The notes under the pieces were generated by a model. That model made no database searches. It saw only the letters and a list, made by a program, of their open reading frames with translations, and had not been told where the DNA came from. From an uncultured Lactobacillus sp. (GTDB lineage Bacteria > Bacillota > Bacilli > Lactobacillales > Lactobacillaceae), in assembly GCF_902491705.1 (NCBI RefSeq), contig NZ_CABUIW010000005.1, forward strand, positions 1 to 64,000: a stretch of DNA of 64,000 nucleotides. The letters are read 5' to 3'. The stretch's first letter is position 1. Every line of letters begins with the position of its first letter. Shown here one piece after another: positions 1 to 10,161 of this stretch. The translations under genes and the position numbers were made by a program.

Positions 1-117
1 GCTCAAGCTATAGAGGAATATATCAAATACTATAACGAAGAAAGGATAAAGAGCAGATTAAAAGGCTTAACTCCGAAAGAATATCGGAATCAAGCCTCTA
101 TTAATCCTATGTTTTAA
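1..117 (+). CDS. IS3-family transposase, C-terminal 38 residues (partial)
   Basis: The frame is open from base 1 and ends at TAA 115-117. The tail contains YIKYYNEERI followed by LKGLTPKEYR, the standard C-terminal signature of the IS3/IS150 rve integrase (OrfB): the helix carrying the last catalytic Glu region, then the 'L.G.TP.EYR' motif. Only the end of the protein is in the window, so activity cannot be judged. Confidence 0.8.
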   Translation, partial: AQAIEEYIKYYNEERIKSRLKGLTPKEYRNQASINPMF

Positions 118-144
118 AATGTCTACTTTTTAGGTCCCACTTCA
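1..144 (+). mobile_element. 3' end of an IS3-family insertion sequence
   Basis: The first 117 bases finish an IS3-type transposase reading frame, and about 27 bases later there is a candidate terminal inverted repeat. It reads inwards from about position 144 as TGAAGTGGGACCTAAAAAG, a style of end seen in IS3/IS150 relatives. The left end lies outside the window, so target duplication cannot be checked. The element stops only 10 bases from the stop codon of the neighbouring macro-domain gene. Confidence 0.75.
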
Positions 145-153
145 TTAGTCTAT

Positions 154-958
154 TTATCCAAATACTTTTTTAAAGTCTTCAACTGCACTGTTTCGTCTAT
201 TTTCATCTGGAATTACCGCATAAATGACTTTTGAAATACTAGTTGGCTGCTCAAATATTCTCTGCCACATTTTTGCAACTTCAAGTGGTTTAAAACCAAA
301 AACTCCAGCTCCCCATGCACCCAGGATCAGAATATCAACATGCTGGTCTTCAGCGATTTTTTTTAACAAAGTTCATTCGACTAAGCATAGCACGGTCAGC
401 ATCACTATAAAATTTCATCTGCTCTTCTGGATCTCGTAATGCAAAACTGCCAGCTGTTTTATTTGGCGCAGCACAAGTAATTACATCACTTTTACCTTCT
501 AATTTGGTAGCTCCCCAAAGAATATTAGGAGTATAAAGAGCACGATTCATATAAATACCGCGATTTTCATGCTGTCTATTCCAATTATAAAATTCGGTTT
601 GACTAGCAATCACAGGATAAAGATCAGACTGTCTGCAGATTGCTTCTTCCTGTGCCACAGCACCATCTAAAAAGCCACCACCAGGATTAACATATGAAGC
701 AAAATTTAAAGCAGCAATTTTTTTGTCATTATACGTTTTGTTAGCCTTAATCACAGCCTGATCAATAGCAAGTGGCCAGACAACTTGTTCTGCTTTTTTA
801 GCAAAATTGGCATCCCCTTGACTCGCAAAAGCATCGACATCATAAACCACAGTCTTTTTAATCGAATCCTGAATCTGGCGTGTAAATAATTTTTCAACCA
901 TTGCTTCATGCTTGCGAGCTACAGCACGGTAATGAGCACGTTTTGTATTATTTTCCAT
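154..958 (-). pseudogene. TIGR02452-family macro-domain (PARG-like) protein, frameshifted
   Basis: Two minus-strand frames together make one protein of about 270 residues of the TIGR02452 / microbial-type PARG family, whose members bind or hydrolyse ADP-ribose. The N-terminal part (from ATG 958, behind a GGAAAGG ribosome site) carries FASYVNPGGGFLDGAVAQEE, the macro-domain loop. The C-terminal part carries ILILGAWGAGVFG. The frame breaks in a run of eight T (plus strand 357-364): with seven T it reads NFVKKIAEDQ and continues to the stop at 154. It could be a real mutation, a slippage site or a sequencing error in the homopolymer. An IS end lies just past the stop codon. Confidence 0.8.
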
Positions 959-1049
959 AGTTTTCCTTTCCAAGATTTATCGAAATTCAAACGTTTGTTT
1001 GATATAATTCTATTAAAAAAATAGTCTAAACACAACTAAAGAGGGAAAA

Positions 1050-1265
1050 ATGAGAACACTTAACATTATCGGCATCAGCATCTACCTTATTATCGCAATC
1101 GTTTTAGCAGTCAGACGCTTTTACCTAATCCAAAATTTGCGTAGTAAGAAAATTAAGGAAGAAGATTATGAACGCTTATCCAAACGAAACACCATTGAAT
1201 TAATTGTAGTGGTCGTTCTCGCAATGCTTTACGTTTATACGCCTTTCAAAATTTTCATCTTCTAA
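1050..1265 (+). CDS. Small two-helix membrane protein, unknown function
   Basis: A 71-residue protein with hydrophobic segments at about residues 5-21 (IGISIYLIIAIVLAV) and 50-64 (IELIVVVVLAMLYVY), separated by a charged stretch rich in Arg, Lys and Glu. This predicts two membrane helices with a short cytoplasmic loop. A GAGGG ribosome site sits 6 bases before the ATG. It is transcribed away from the macro-domain gene, with a promoter-like TATAAT near 1000. I do not recognise a family. Confidence 0.6.
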   Translation: MRTLNIIGISIYLIIAIVLAVRRFYLIQNLRSKKIKEEDYERLSKRNTIELIVVVVLAMLYVYTPFKIFIF

Positions 1266-1355
1266 AAAAATTCCCACAAACAACCTCATTTCAATTGGTT
1301 ATCACTGCTTAAACAGGTAAACTAGATAGTAACAAATACTAAAAAGGAGAAAATT

Positions 1356-3737
1356 ATGAAATATAACCAATATGCCTATGTTGAAACTGACTTTGCTGAA
1401 CAAGTCAAAGAACTCATCGACATCAACTTTTTACCTAGAAATTATGAAGACTGGTCATTCAGCGATTTGCTTGCTAAATTAGTCAAAAATGCGATTGCTG
1501 AAGCAAAAACTGATGCAGCTAAAACTGCTAAGTTAAACGAATTTGCGGTTTCAGATCACGAAACACTTGCCGACTTTTTAAAGCAAAAGCCTGAATCTAT
1601 TGGCACTGCTCAATTCTACAACGTAGCTTTGCAACTACTCGGCTACCACGTTCACTACGACTACGATTTTGCCGACCCTACTGGCTTTATGCAAAAGAAT
1701 GCCTTGCCATTTGTTCAAGACATTAGTGACAACCACAAGTTAATCTCTGCCTTTTATCGTTTGCTTAATACTCGTAGTAAAAATGGTCAAATCTTGCTCG
1801 ATGTAATGGCTGGTAAAGGCTACTTCACTCAATTCTGGGGCCAAAATGAATTTAAATTCTTTAACGGTAAGTCTATCCCTGTCTTTGACACTAACAAGGT
1901 TATCCGTGAAGTCGTTTATGTAGAAACTGACTTGGATACTGACCACGACGGCAAGAGTGACTTAATTCAAGTAACTGTCTTTCGTCCTGCCGAAACTAAC
2001 AAGGGCTTGAAAGTTCCAGCACTTTACACTGCATCCCCATACTTTGGCGGAATTATTGCTAACGAAAAGCGTAATCACAACGTCGATGAAAACTTGTCTG
2101 ATGCTACCGAATGGAACGACCCACAATACGTTCACTCACCTATCGTCAAAGCAGAAAAGCCCGATGGTTCAAACCACCCAGCTACTGAAGAAGCCGTTCA
2201 TAAGTCATCATATCCATTAAACGAATACATGCTTGCCCGTGGTTTTGCTAGCGTCTTTGCCGGTGCCATTGGTACTCGCGGCAGTGACGGTGTTAGAATC
2301 ACAGGTGCTCCTGAAGAAACTGAATCAGCTGCAGCCGTAATTGAATGGCTTCACGGCGATCGCGTTGCCTACACTGACAGAACTAGAACTGTTCAAACTA
2401 AGGCTGACTGGTGTAATGGTAGTATCGGTATGACTGGTCGTTCATATCTTGGTACTTTGCAAATTGCGATTGCAACAACTGGCGTTAAGGGTCTTAAGAC
2501 CGTTGTTTCTGAAGCCGCAATTTCATCATGGTATGACTACTACCGTGAACATGGCTTGGTAATTGCTCCTGAAGCTTGCCAAGGTGAAGACTTAGATCTT
2601 TTAGCTGAAACTTGCCAATCTAACTTGTGGGATGCAGGTTCATACCTCAAGATCAAACCAGAATACGACAAGATGCAAAAAGAATTACTTAAAAAAGAAG
2701 ATCGTACAACTGGTCAATATTCTAACTTCTGGGAAGCAAGAAACTACCGTCACCACGCAGATGGCATTAAGTGCTCCTGGATTTCTGTTCATGGTTTAAA
2801 CGACTGGAACGTTAAACCTAAGAATGTCTACAAGATTTGGCAACTTGTTTCTAAGATGCCAATGAAGCACCACCTTTTCTTGCACCAAGGTCCTCACTAC
2901 AACATGAACAACTTCGTTTCTATCGACTTTACCGATTTGATGAACCTCTGGTTTGTTCATGAATTATTAGGTATTGAAAACAATGCTTATAACCAATGGC
3001 CAACAGTCATGATTCAAGACAACTTGCAAGCTGACAAGTGGCACGAAGAAAAAGACTGGAATGATAAATTAGGTCAAGAAAAGATCTACTACCCAACTGA
3101 TGATGGTGAACTTTATGCAGATGGTAATGGTCAAGCTAAGCAATCATTTACTGATATGGGCGGAATCGAATTCAAGAAGGCCGGAATTTCTGAAAGCGAT
3201 TGGCAATACAAGTTTATCTGCGGCGATAAAAAGTGGGCAAAGCCAAGCTTGCGCTTTATCTCTGATGAATTTATCCACCCTACTACAATCGTAGGTCGTC
3301 CTGAAGTTAAGATTAGAGTTAAAGGATCTTTACCTAAAGGCCAAATTTCTGTTGCTTTAGTTGAATTAGGCGAAAGAAGACGTTTGACTGCTACTCCTAA
3401 GTTCTTGATGCGCGGCGGTCAAGAATTAGGCTACAGATTCGGTACTGATACTCTTCAAGAATTTGTCCCTGATAAAAAGACTAAGGCTAAGCTGATCACT
3501 AAGGCTCACATGAACATGCAAAACTTCAAGGACATGAAGAAGCCTGAACATATTGATGCAGACAAATTCTACGATCTTGATTTCTTGCTTCAACCTACCT
3601 ACTACACTCTCCCAGCTGGTAGTAAATTAGCTTTGATCATCTACTCAACTGACGAAGGAATGACCAAGCGTCCACTTGAAGAAGAAACTTATACTGTTGA
3701 CTTAGCTAATACTGAAATTAAGTTTTACGAAAAATAA
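1356..3737 (+). CDS. pepX: Xaa-Pro dipeptidyl-peptidase PepX
   Basis: A 793-residue S15-family serine peptidase that releases N-terminal Xaa-Pro dipeptides from peptides, a cytoplasmic step of casein-peptide use in lactobacilli. The length equals that of known Lactobacillus PepX. The nucleophile is Ser363 in GRSYLGT; Asp483 (in GLNDWN) and His514 (in HQGPHY) complete the triad, with the spacing known from Lactococcus PepX. The N-terminal helical domain (about 1-150) and C-terminal jelly-roll (about 560-793) are both present. An AAAGGAG site precedes the ATG. It is apparently monocistronic; the next gene starts 31 bases later and encodes a secreted protein. Confidence 0.97.
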   Translation: MKYNQYAYVETDFAEQVKELIDINFLPRNYEDWSFSDLLAKLVKNAIAEAKTDAAKTAKLNEFAVSDHETLADFLKQKPESIGTAQFYNVALQLLGYHVHYDYDFADPTGFMQKNALPFVQDISDNHKLISAFYRLLNTRSKNGQILLDVMAGKGYFTQFWGQNEFKFFNGKSIPVFDTNKVIREVVYVETDLDTDHDGKSDLIQVTVFRPAETNKGLKVPALYTASPYFGGIIANEKRNHNVDENLSDATEWNDPQYVHSPIVKAEKPDGSNHPATEEAVHKSSYPLNEYMLARGFASVFAGAIGTRGSDGVRITGAPEETESAAAVIEWLHGDRVAYTDRTRTVQTKADWCNGSIGMTGRSYLGTLQIAIATTGVKGLKTVVSEAAISSWYDYYREHGLVIAPEACQGEDLDLLAETCQSNLWDAGSYLKIKPEYDKMQKELLKKEDRTTGQYSNFWEARNYRHHADGIKCSWISVHGLNDWNVKPKNVYKIWQLVSKMPMKHHLFLHQGPHYNMNNFVSIDFTDLMNLWFVHELLGIENNAYNQWPTVMIQDNLQADKWHEEKDWNDKLGQEKIYYPTDDGELYADGNGQAKQSFTDMGGIEFKKAGISESDWQYKFICGDKKWAKPSLRFISDEFIHPTTIVGRPEVKIRVKGSLPKGQISVALVELGERRRLTATPKFLMRGGQELGYRFGTDTLQEFVPDKKTKAKLITKAHMNMQNFKDMKKPEHIDADKFYDLDFLLQPTYYTLPAGSKLALIIYSTDEGMTKRPLEEETYTVDLANTEIKFYEK

Positions 3738-3768
3738 ATCTAATACCTTTGACTAAAGGATGATTATA

Positions 3769-4948
3769 ATGAAGAAAAATAAATTAGCATTAATCTCTGC
3801 TTTAGCTTTGACTCTAGTTGCTACACCAGCTATTGGCACTTTTACTAATTCGACCGGTAATAGTGCAATTGCGCAAGCTGCAACTACTAAAGGCACAGCT
3901 AAGCTAATAGATTTTCATAATACAGATCACAAAATCCCTGTTTTTAACAAAAATGGTAAACGTCTTTCAAAGACACTTGCTTCAGGTAGCAGCGTAAAAG
4001 CTTATGGTAATCCTGTAATTTTAAAAGGGCCAAATTATCATAACCAAATTAATCTTGTGGTAATTAATGGTAAAGATTACTTCACTTTAGGCGATGGCTA
4101 CATTAGTGCCGACAAAACTGTTGGTACTGGGGATACAATTGATGTGCTTAAAGGTACCTATGTCGTTGACAAAAACGGTAAACGTTTGCGTTCATTCCGC
4201 GGCAAAAGTGCTTACGTTAAAGCAAAAACAAAAATTAAGGTTGTAGGTACCTACAATGTACCAGCAGCTTACGTCAAAATTGGCAACAACCAATACGTTA
4301 AAGCATCATATGTAACGCAATTGAATGGTAAGTCACTCATCATATGTAACGCAATTGAATGGTAAGTCACTCATCACTTTAAACAGCAATTCTTATATTT
4401 ATAACAAGAAAGGTCAAAGAATCAGAAACTTCCATGGCCAAAGCAAATTGTTAAAGAATGCAGCTGTTATAACTACAAGCAAAGTAAAGAAGGCTACAGA
4501 TTCTAGTCAATACTACTTCTATGACAGTACAGAAGAAAGTAACAAGTCCAAGTCAACCTTTGCTACTACAAAAATCAAAGGTGTAGATTACTTTGCTATT
4601 GGTAATGGTGGCTATATCAAAGCAAGTAATGTAATTGCAGCTAATGGGATGATTTTGTTCACCAAAGGTCCAATTACAATTAAGCTTCCTAACCCTACAA
4701 CTGTTTATACTGATAAATTTAAAGAAACTACTAAGAAGTTAAAAGCTGGTACCACTGTTAAGCTTGATAAATCTGCAGTAGATTTTAGCTTGAGTGATCC
4801 ACAACTTTACTTCCATGTTGCAGGTACTAAACAATTAATCTATTGGGGCGATGCAGGTGAATACCCTGGCTATGGTGCTAGAGTTGCATCTTATGATCGC
4901 GGTTATGCTGATAACTATGCATTTAGTTTCAAGCAATTTATGGAATAG
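3769..4948 (+). pseudogene. SLAP-domain surface protein, frameshifted by a 34-bp tandem duplication
   Basis: The gene starts at ATG 3769 behind AAAGGATG, with a signal peptide (KKNKLALISALALTL, cleavage near AQAA-TTKG) and repeated SLAP (S-layer attachment) modules with 'VFNKNGKRL' and 'YVVDKNGKRL' cores. A perfect 34-bp tandem duplication at 4304-4371 shifts the frame: the first frame stops at 4365 after about 199 residues, the second runs to 4948. Removing one copy gives an intact 381-codon frame. The protein would be exported and bound non-covalently to the cell wall. The second half cannot be made normally unless the duplication is lost or frameshifting occurs. Confidence 0.85.
4304..4371 (+). 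repeat. Perfect 34-bp tandem direct duplication inside a coding region
   Basis: Copy 1 is 4304-4337 and copy 2 is 4338-4371; both start CATCATATGTAACGC and end AAGTCACT, and a further five matching bases (CATCA) follow copy 2. The period of 34 is not a multiple of three, so the duplication breaks the SLAP gene and its loss would repair it exactly. Confidence 0.95.
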
Positions 4949-4962
4949 AGTCATAGATATTT

Positions 4963-4997
4963 AAAAAGCGAGAAGATTAATTCTTCTCGCTTTTTTT
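4963..4997. terminator. Bidirectional terminator between the SLAP gene and msrB
   Basis: AAAAAGCGAGAAGA, a short TTAAT loop, then the complement and a run of seven T. A-runs and T-runs flank the stem on both sides, so it can serve both converging genes. Confidence 0.85.
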
Positions 4998-5433
4998 AGT
5001 TTACAAATAATTTCTTATATTCACCATAACCGTCTTGATCAAGTTCATCATATGGAATGAATCGAAGTGCAGCAGAATTAATACAATAACGTAATCCGCC
5101 TTGATCAACTGGTCCATCGGTGAAAACATGACCCAAATGTGACTGTGCCTCTGGACTTACTACTTCAGTACGCTCCATACCATGAGATTGATCGCGATGA
5201 TATACTAGCTTTTCAATTGGCTTAGTAAAGCTAGGCCAGCCGCATCCCGCATCATATTTATCTTCACTTGAAAATAGTGGTTCACCTGAGACCACATCCA
5301 CGTAAATCCCTTTTTGATAAAAATCATCATATTTCCCCAAAAAAGGATACTCCGTTGCCGCATTCTGGGTTACTTCGTATTCTTCTTTAGTTAGTTTCTT
5401 TAAAGCTTGCTTCTTCTTTTCGTCCAAAACCAT
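4996..5433 (-). CDS. msrB: Peptide-methionine (R)-S-oxide reductase MsrB
   Basis: A 145-residue cytoplasmic repair enzyme that reduces methionine-R-sulfoxide in proteins. Visible family motifs are CGWPSFTKP (Cys64, candidate resolving cysteine), HLGHVF (99-104) and [11 protein letters not shown] with the catalytic Cys117. The CxxC pairs that bind structural zinc in E. coli MsrB are absent. A GAGGTG ribosome site spaced 6 bases before ATG 5433 favours this start over the GTG three codons upstream. It is alone on its strand between two terminators. Confidence 0.95.
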   Translation of the reverse strand: MVLDEKKKQALKKLTKEEYEVTQNAATEYPFLGKYDDFYQKGIYVDVVSGEPLFSSEDKYDAGCGWPSFTKPIEKLVYHRDQSHGMERTEVVSPEAQSHLGHVFTDGPVDQGGLRYCINSAALRFIPYDELDQDGYGEYKKLFVN

Positions 5434-5493
5434 CTCATTCACCTCGTTTTCACAACTATAACAAGAAAAAACTAATCATAATAAAAATATGCT

Positions 5494-5524
5494 CAAAAAA
5501 ATAGCGACAGAAATTATCCGTCGC
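5494..5524 (-). terminator. Probable terminator after the 93-residue hypothetical gene
   Basis: On the minus strand GGCGACGG and CTGTCGC flank an AT loop and are followed by TATTTTTTTG. The stem is about 6 bp with one G-T pair, so it is moderate. Confidence 0.5.
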
Positions 5525-5530
5525 CTTAAA

Positions 5531-5812
5531 TTAAATATGTTCAGTAGTCTTAGGGAAGAAATTATCAATTTGCTTTTCATAGATGTCGAATTTATATTTA
5601 GTCAAAAATTCGTTGGATGGATCGTAAATTCTAACTTGCAACATTTCATTCTTGCCATTCATGTGGACCTCTTTATTTGGTACTTCCAAAAATGGCTTAA
5701 ATGCAGCAATAATATTTTGATAAGAACTATAAACGTGAACATTATGCTCAATAATTTCGCCATTGCGAGAATATCTCCGTGCATTAATTACGTAAACTGT
5801 ATTGTCATTCAT
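5531..5812 (-). CDS. Hypothetical protein, 93 residues
   Basis: A small soluble protein with no signal or membrane segment and a predicted beta-rich pattern (NTVYVINARRY, HNVHVYSSY, MLQVRIYDPS). An AAGGAGA ribosome site lies 9 bases before the ATG, and a possible hairpin terminator follows, so it looks like a real single-gene unit. The long plus-strand frame across it (5489-5917) is an antisense shadow. I do not recognise a family. Confidence 0.6.
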   Translation of the reverse strand: MNDNTVYVINARRYSRNGEIIEHNVHVYSSYQNIIAAFKPFLEVPNKEVHMNGKNEMLQVRIYDPSNEFLTKYKFDIYEKQIDNFFPKTTEHI

Positions 5813-5890
5813 AAAAAAGTTCTCCTTTATTCGATTCTCCCTTACCTCTATTTTAATGCAAAACAGGTTGGATTATATTTCTTTTGCATT

Positions 5891-5918
5891 AAAAAAATGT
5901 CAGATGAAAACATCTAAC
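5891..5918 (-). terminator. Terminator after the GRP sugar transporter
   Basis: On the minus strand GTTAGATG and CATCTGAC pair around TTTT and are followed by ATTTTTTTAA. Confidence 0.8.
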
Positions 5919-5928
5919 ACTTACTGAT

Positions 5929-6795
5929 TTATTTAAATACTGAAGTCAAAACTGCTCCAAGAACAATCAAGACTAAACCGATTCCAGTATAAATGTAGCC
6001 CTTCTTGGTCTTCTTTTCATGCAAGAAGATGATACCACCAAGAGTTGAAATAACCACGCAAAGTTGTGACATAACAAATGCTAAGTTAACACCATTCTTT
6101 TGAACTGAAATAATGTATGAAAGTGCGGCAATTGCATAAATTACACCAGCTGGAATAACTTGATAACTTTGCTTTTCTTTCAAAACTTGAAGTTGCTTGG
6201 TACCTACAAGATAGATGAAAGTTGCAATCAACATACCAACTGTTTCACCTAAGAAGATCATTACTCCATCGCCCTTTAAGGCCTTAGGAATTGAACTTGA
6301 AGTAATGTATCCTAAAGTAGTCAAAACTAACACAATCATAGTAGTTGTTTGATTCTTCTTGCCACCTTCTGCAGTTCCTTTATCAGTTAAAGAAGTGCAG
6401 GCAACACCAATAATCAAAGCAATAATGCCGATAAAGCCAAATAACTTAGCTTGTGTACTTGCCCATTCGCCAAAAATCAACACACCAACAAGTGGCACAC
6501 CGATCAATTGTAAACCGGTTGAAATTGGCATAGTTTCAGAAACACCAACTTTTGAGTAACTGTAATATTGTCCGCATTGACCAATTACCCAAGCAGCACC
6601 AGCTAACATAGCAAGTAAAAATGTAGTAGTGTTGAAAGCTGGACGTGTAAACAGAGTAACTACTGCACCAAATAAAAATGCCCCTAATACCGACCCTACA
6701 ATTTGGTGATAAACATTACTCTTTTTGACTCCTGCAACAAATAGTGGCATAAGGCCCCATCCAATTGCGGGAATAAATAGATATAAATATCTCAT
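5929..6795 (-). CDS. GRP-family sugar uptake protein (GlcU/RbsU-like)
   Basis: A 288-residue integral membrane protein with about ten hydrophobic helices, beginning YLYLFIPAIGWGLMPLFVAG. Length, helix count and the LPLFVA/WVIGQ motifs fit the glucose/ribose porter family (TC 2.A.7.5), which brings in glucose or ribose by proton symport without phosphorylating it. The substrate cannot be told from sequence. The start is ATG 6795 behind GGGAG; the TTG immediately upstream is less likely. A cre-like box at 6843-6856 suggests carbon catabolite control. It is monocistronic. Confidence 0.8.
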   Translation of the reverse strand: MRYLYLFIPAIGWGLMPLFVAGVKKSNVYHQIVGSVLGAFLFGAVVTLFTRPAFNTTTFLLAMLAGAAWVIGQCGQYYSYSKVGVSETMPISTGLQLIGVPLVGVLIFGEWASTQAKLFGFIGIIALIIGVACTSLTDKGTAEGGKKNQTTTMIVLVLTTLGYITSSSIPKALKGDGVMIFLGETVGMLIATFIYLVGTKQLQVLKEKQSYQVIPAGVIYAIAALSYIISVQKNGVNLAFVMSQLCVVISTLGGIIFLHEKKTKKGYIYTGIGLVLIVLGAVLTSVFK

Positions 6796-6842
6796 CAATT
6801 TTCTCCCTTACTTGTAAAAAGTTACAAAAAGCATTCTATCAA

Positions 6843-6856
6843 CAAAAGCGTTTTCA
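6843..6856 (-). promoter_or_regulatory. cre-like site upstream of the GRP sugar transporter
   Basis: CAAAAGCGTTTTCA matches 12 of 14 positions of the CcpA consensus TGNAARCGNWWWCA. It is half of a larger inverted repeat (AAAGCGTTTT ... AAAACGCTTT) reaching about 6875. Confidence 0.45.
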
Positions 6857-6911
6857 TAGCAAACAAAAAGTGTAAAACGCTTTAATTTTTATTATTAAGG
6901 GAAAAAACATT

Positions 6912-6952
6912 AAAAAATAAGACTCCTGCTTTTCATGCAAGAGTCTTATTTT
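6912..6952 (-). terminator. Terminator at the end of the pyr operon (after carB)
   Basis: On the minus strand AATAAGACTCTTGC pairs with GCAGGAGTCTTATT and is followed by TTTT. It starts about 20 bases past the carB stop. Confidence 0.85.
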
Positions 6953-6972
6953 AATTATTATTCTAAATTGAT

Positions 6973-9900
6973 CTATTGAAGTGCATCAGTTGCAAATGAT
7001 CTATTTTCAAGTGCAGTAAGAAGTGCATCCGCGGTGTCCAGTGCAGTAAGCAATGGTACATTTTGTTGAATAGCCATTTGTCTAATGATGAATCCATCAG
7101 AGTTCTTTTCAATATCGTGACCCATCGTGTTGATTACTAAGTCGATCTTATCATCTTTCAATTCATTCAAGATGTTGTCGTCGGCTTCTTCATCTTCATG
7201 AACCTTAGTTACTAAGTCAACATGCAAGCCATTGTTCTTAAGGAAGTCTGCAGTACCCTTAGTTGCAAAGATACGGTAACCAATTCTAGCGAATCTCTTG
7301 GCAATTGGTAAAATCTTATCCTTATCTCTGTCTTCAATTGTGAGCAAGACATTACCATTTTCTGGCAACTTCATCTTTTCACCAGCAAATGCCTTGTATA
7401 ATGCCTTAGCAAAGGTATGATCACTACCCATTACTTCACCAGTTGACTTCATTTCTGGTCCTAAGTATGAGTCAACATCGGCTAACTTGCTGAAGCTGAA
7501 TACTGGAGCCTTAACTGAGATCATGTCTGGTTCTGGTGCTAAGCCATCACTGTAGCCCTGTTCTGCCAAGCTTTCGCCCATAATTACGCGGGTTGCTACT
7601 TGAGCCATTTCAATGCCTGTGATCTTGCTCAAGAATGGAACAGTTCTAGAAGCTCTTGGGTTTACTTCGATAACATAAACTTCGCCGTCACGTACAATGA
7701 ATTGAATGTTCATAATACCAACACAGTTTAAGGTCAAAGCTAACTTTCTAGTCACGTCAGTGATCTTTTCCTTAACTTCTTCAGAGAAGGTTTGAGGTGG
7801 GTAAACTGCCATTGAGTCACCTGAGTGAACACCAGCGTGTTCGATGTGTTCCATAATTCCTGGTAAAAGAACATCGTGACCGTCGCTGATTGCATCGACA
7901 TCACATTCACGACCATCAAGATAATCATCAACCAAGATTGGGTGATCGGCTGCAATATCAACGTGATCTTGCAAGTATTCTTCAAGTTCTTTCTTACTGT
8001 AGACAATTTCCATTGCCTTACCACCTAAGACATAACTTGGACGAACTAAGACTGGGTAACCAAGTTTTTCTGCAGCTTCGATAACACCTTCGTGAGTTGT
8101 AGCAGTCAAGCCCTTTGGTTGGTTCAACTTTAATTGCTTGATAATTTCATCGAACAATTCACGATCTTCAGCACGGTTAACATCCTTGACCTTAGTGCCT
8201 AAGATCTTTACGCCATGTGCTTCAAGACCAGCTGCTAAGTTGATTGAAGTTTGACCACCGAATTGAACAATTACACCAACTGGTTGTTCCAAGTCGCAAA
8301 CATTCAAGACATCTTCAAGTGTTAATGGTTCAAAGTAAAGCTTGTCTGATACCGAGAAGTCAGTTGAAACAGTTTCTGGGTTTGAGTTAATAACAATTGC
8401 TTCATACCCCATCTTTTGCAAAGCCTTAACACAGTGAACAGTTGCGTAGTCGAATTCTACACCTTGACCAATTCTGATTGGACCTGAACCAATAACGATA
8501 ACTGACTTCTTGCCTGACTTGTGTGATTCATTTTCTGTGTCATAAGTTGAGTAGAAATATGGTGTCTTTGATTCAAATTCAGCTGCACAGGTATCAACCA
8601 TCTTGTAGACTGGGATAATGCCATGTGCTTTTCTAAAGTCTCTTACCTCATCAGCATTTTCATCCCATAATGAGGCAATTGTTGGATCGCTAAAGCCGTA
8701 CTTTTTAGCAAGGCGTAATGTATCTACATCGTCCTTGTTTTCTTGCAAGGTCTTTTCCATTTCGACCATATGCTTAACGATGTCCAAGAAGTAGAAGTTA
8801 ATCTTAGTTAATTCGTGTACATCTTCTAGTGAGTAGCCACGTCTGAAAGCTTCAGCTAAGTAGAATAAACGATCGTCTTGAGCCTTAACTAATTTTTGTT
8901 CAAGCTTATCATCACTTGCTTTATGAGCCTCTTCTGAGTAAAGATCTTTTTCATCAATTTCAAGTGATCTTACAGCCTTTTGCATTGCTTCTTCAGCAGT
9001 TCTACCGATAGCCATAACTTCACCGGTAGCCTTCATTTGTGTACCTAATACTCTGTCAGCCTTAGGGAATTTATCAAATGGCCAGCGTGGAATCTTGCAG
9101 ACAACGTAGTCTAATGCTGGTTCAAATTCTGCATAAGTAGTACCAGTTACTGGGTTCTTGATTTCATCAAGTGTCATACCAACCGCAATTTTAGCAGCCA
9201 TCTTGGCAATTGGGTAACCAGTAGCCTTTGATGCCAAAGCACTTGAACGAGAAACTCTTGGGTTTACTTCGATAACATCGTAGTTGAAGCTGTTTGGATC
9301 AAGGGCAAGCTGAACGTTACATCCCCCTTCAATCTTAAGTGCACGGATAAGACGAAGTGAACAGTCACGAAGCATTTGATATTCCTTGTCTGACAAGGTT
9401 TGACTTGGTGAAAATACGATTGAGTCACCAGTGTGAATACCAACTGGATCGAAGTTTTCCATACAGCAGACGATCATTGCATTGTCATCGTGGTCGCGCA
9501 TTACTTCGAATTCGATTTCTTTGTAGCCAGCAATTGATTTTTCAATTAAACATTCAGTTACTGGTGAAAGTTCCAAACCATTCTTGGCAATTTCTGCAAG
9601 TTCTTCACGATTGTGGCAGATACCACCACCAGTACCACCCATAGTGAATGCTGGACGAACGATGATTGGATAACCAATTTCATCACCAAAAGTTAAGGCA
9701 TCTTCAACTGTATTAACAGTCTTTGAAGGTGGAACAGGTTCACCCAACTTTTTACATAATTCCTTAAACTTCTCACGGTCTTCAGCTTGTTCTATTGAAT
9801 CAAGCTTAGTACCCAAAAGTTCAATGTTTAATTCATCTAAGATACCAGTCTTAGCCAAAGCTAAAGCCATGTTCAAACCAACTTGACCACCCAAGGTTGG

Positions 9901-10161
9901 CAAAATAGCATCTGGATATTCTTGACGAATAATTCTTGAAATTGACTCAACAGTCAATGGTTCAATATAAACCTTGTCAGCAATTGTTGTATCAGTCATG
10001 ATCGTTGCCGGGTTTGAGTTAACCAAAACTACTTGGTAACCTTCTTCACGAAGAGCAAGACAAGCCTGGGTACCAGAATAGTCAAATTCTGCGGCCTGGC
10101 CAATAATAATTGGACCAGAACCAATCACCATAATTTTATGAATATCTTTTCTCTTAGGCAT
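6973..10161 (-). CDS. carB: Carbamoyl-phosphate synthase large chain
   Basis: A 1062-residue protein that makes carbamoyl phosphate from bicarbonate, ATP and ammonia delivered by CarA. Both homologous ATP-grasp halves are present: the first opens [19 protein letters not shown], the second [19 protein letters not shown] near residue 560, and the C-terminal MGS-like allosteric domain (from about 935) has [12 protein letters not shown]. The length is normal. The start ATG 10161 lies inside carA (8-base overlap) behind AAGGAAG; the upstream in-frame TTG would duplicate CarA sequence. It is the last gene of the pyrR-pyrB-pyrC-carA-carB operon. Confidence 0.97.
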   Translation of the reverse strand: MPKRKDIHKIMVIGSGPIIIGQAAEFDYSGTQACLALREEGYQVVLVNSNPATIMTDTTIADKVYIEPLTVESISRIIRQEYPDAILPTLGGQVGLNMALALAKTGILDELNIELLGTKLDSIEQAEDREKFKELCKKLGEPVPPSKTVNTVEDALTFGDEIGYPIIVRPAFTMGGTGGGICHNREELAEIAKNGLELSPVTECLIEKSIAGYKEIEFEVMRDHDDNAMIVCCMENFDPVGIHTGDSIVFSPSQTLSDKEYQMLRDCSLRLIRALKIEGGCNVQLALDPNSFNYDVIEVNPRVSRSSALASKATGYPIAKMAAKIAVGMTLDEIKNPVTGTTYAEFEPALDYVVCKIPRWPFDKFPKADRVLGTQMKATGEVMAIGRTAEEAMQKAVRSLEIDEKDLYSEEAHKASDDKLEQKLVKAQDDRLFYLAEAFRRGYSLEDVHELTKINFYFLDIVKHMVEMEKTLQENKDDVDTLRLAKKYGFSDPTIASLWDENADEVRDFRKAHGIIPVYKMVDTCAAEFESKTPYFYSTYDTENESHKSGKKSVIVIGSGPIRIGQGVEFDYATVHCVKALQKMGYEAIVINSNPETVSTDFSVSDKLYFEPLTLEDVLNVCDLEQPVGVIVQFGGQTSINLAAGLEAHGVKILGTKVKDVNRAEDRELFDEIIKQLKLNQPKGLTATTHEGVIEAAEKLGYPVLVRPSYVLGGKAMEIVYSKKELEEYLQDHVDIAADHPILVDDYLDGRECDVDAISDGHDVLLPGIMEHIEHAGVHSGDSMAVYPPQTFSEEVKEKITDVTRKLALTLNCVGIMNIQFIVRDGEVYVIEVNPRASRTVPFLSKITGIEMAQVATRVIMGESLAEQGYSDGLAPEPDMISVKAPVFSFSKLADVDSYLGPEMKSTGEVMGSDHTFAKALYKAFAGEKMKLPENGNVLLTIEDRDKDKILPIAKRFARIGYRIFATKGTADFLKNNGLHVDLVTKVHEDEEADDNILNELKDDKIDLVINTMGHDIEKNSDGFIIRQMAIQQNVPLLTALDTADALLTALENRSFATDALQ

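Noticed and set aside
5489..5917. 142-codon plus-strand open frame over the 93-residue hypothetical gene
   Set aside because: It lacks a ribosome site and runs antisense through the coding region and both terminators.
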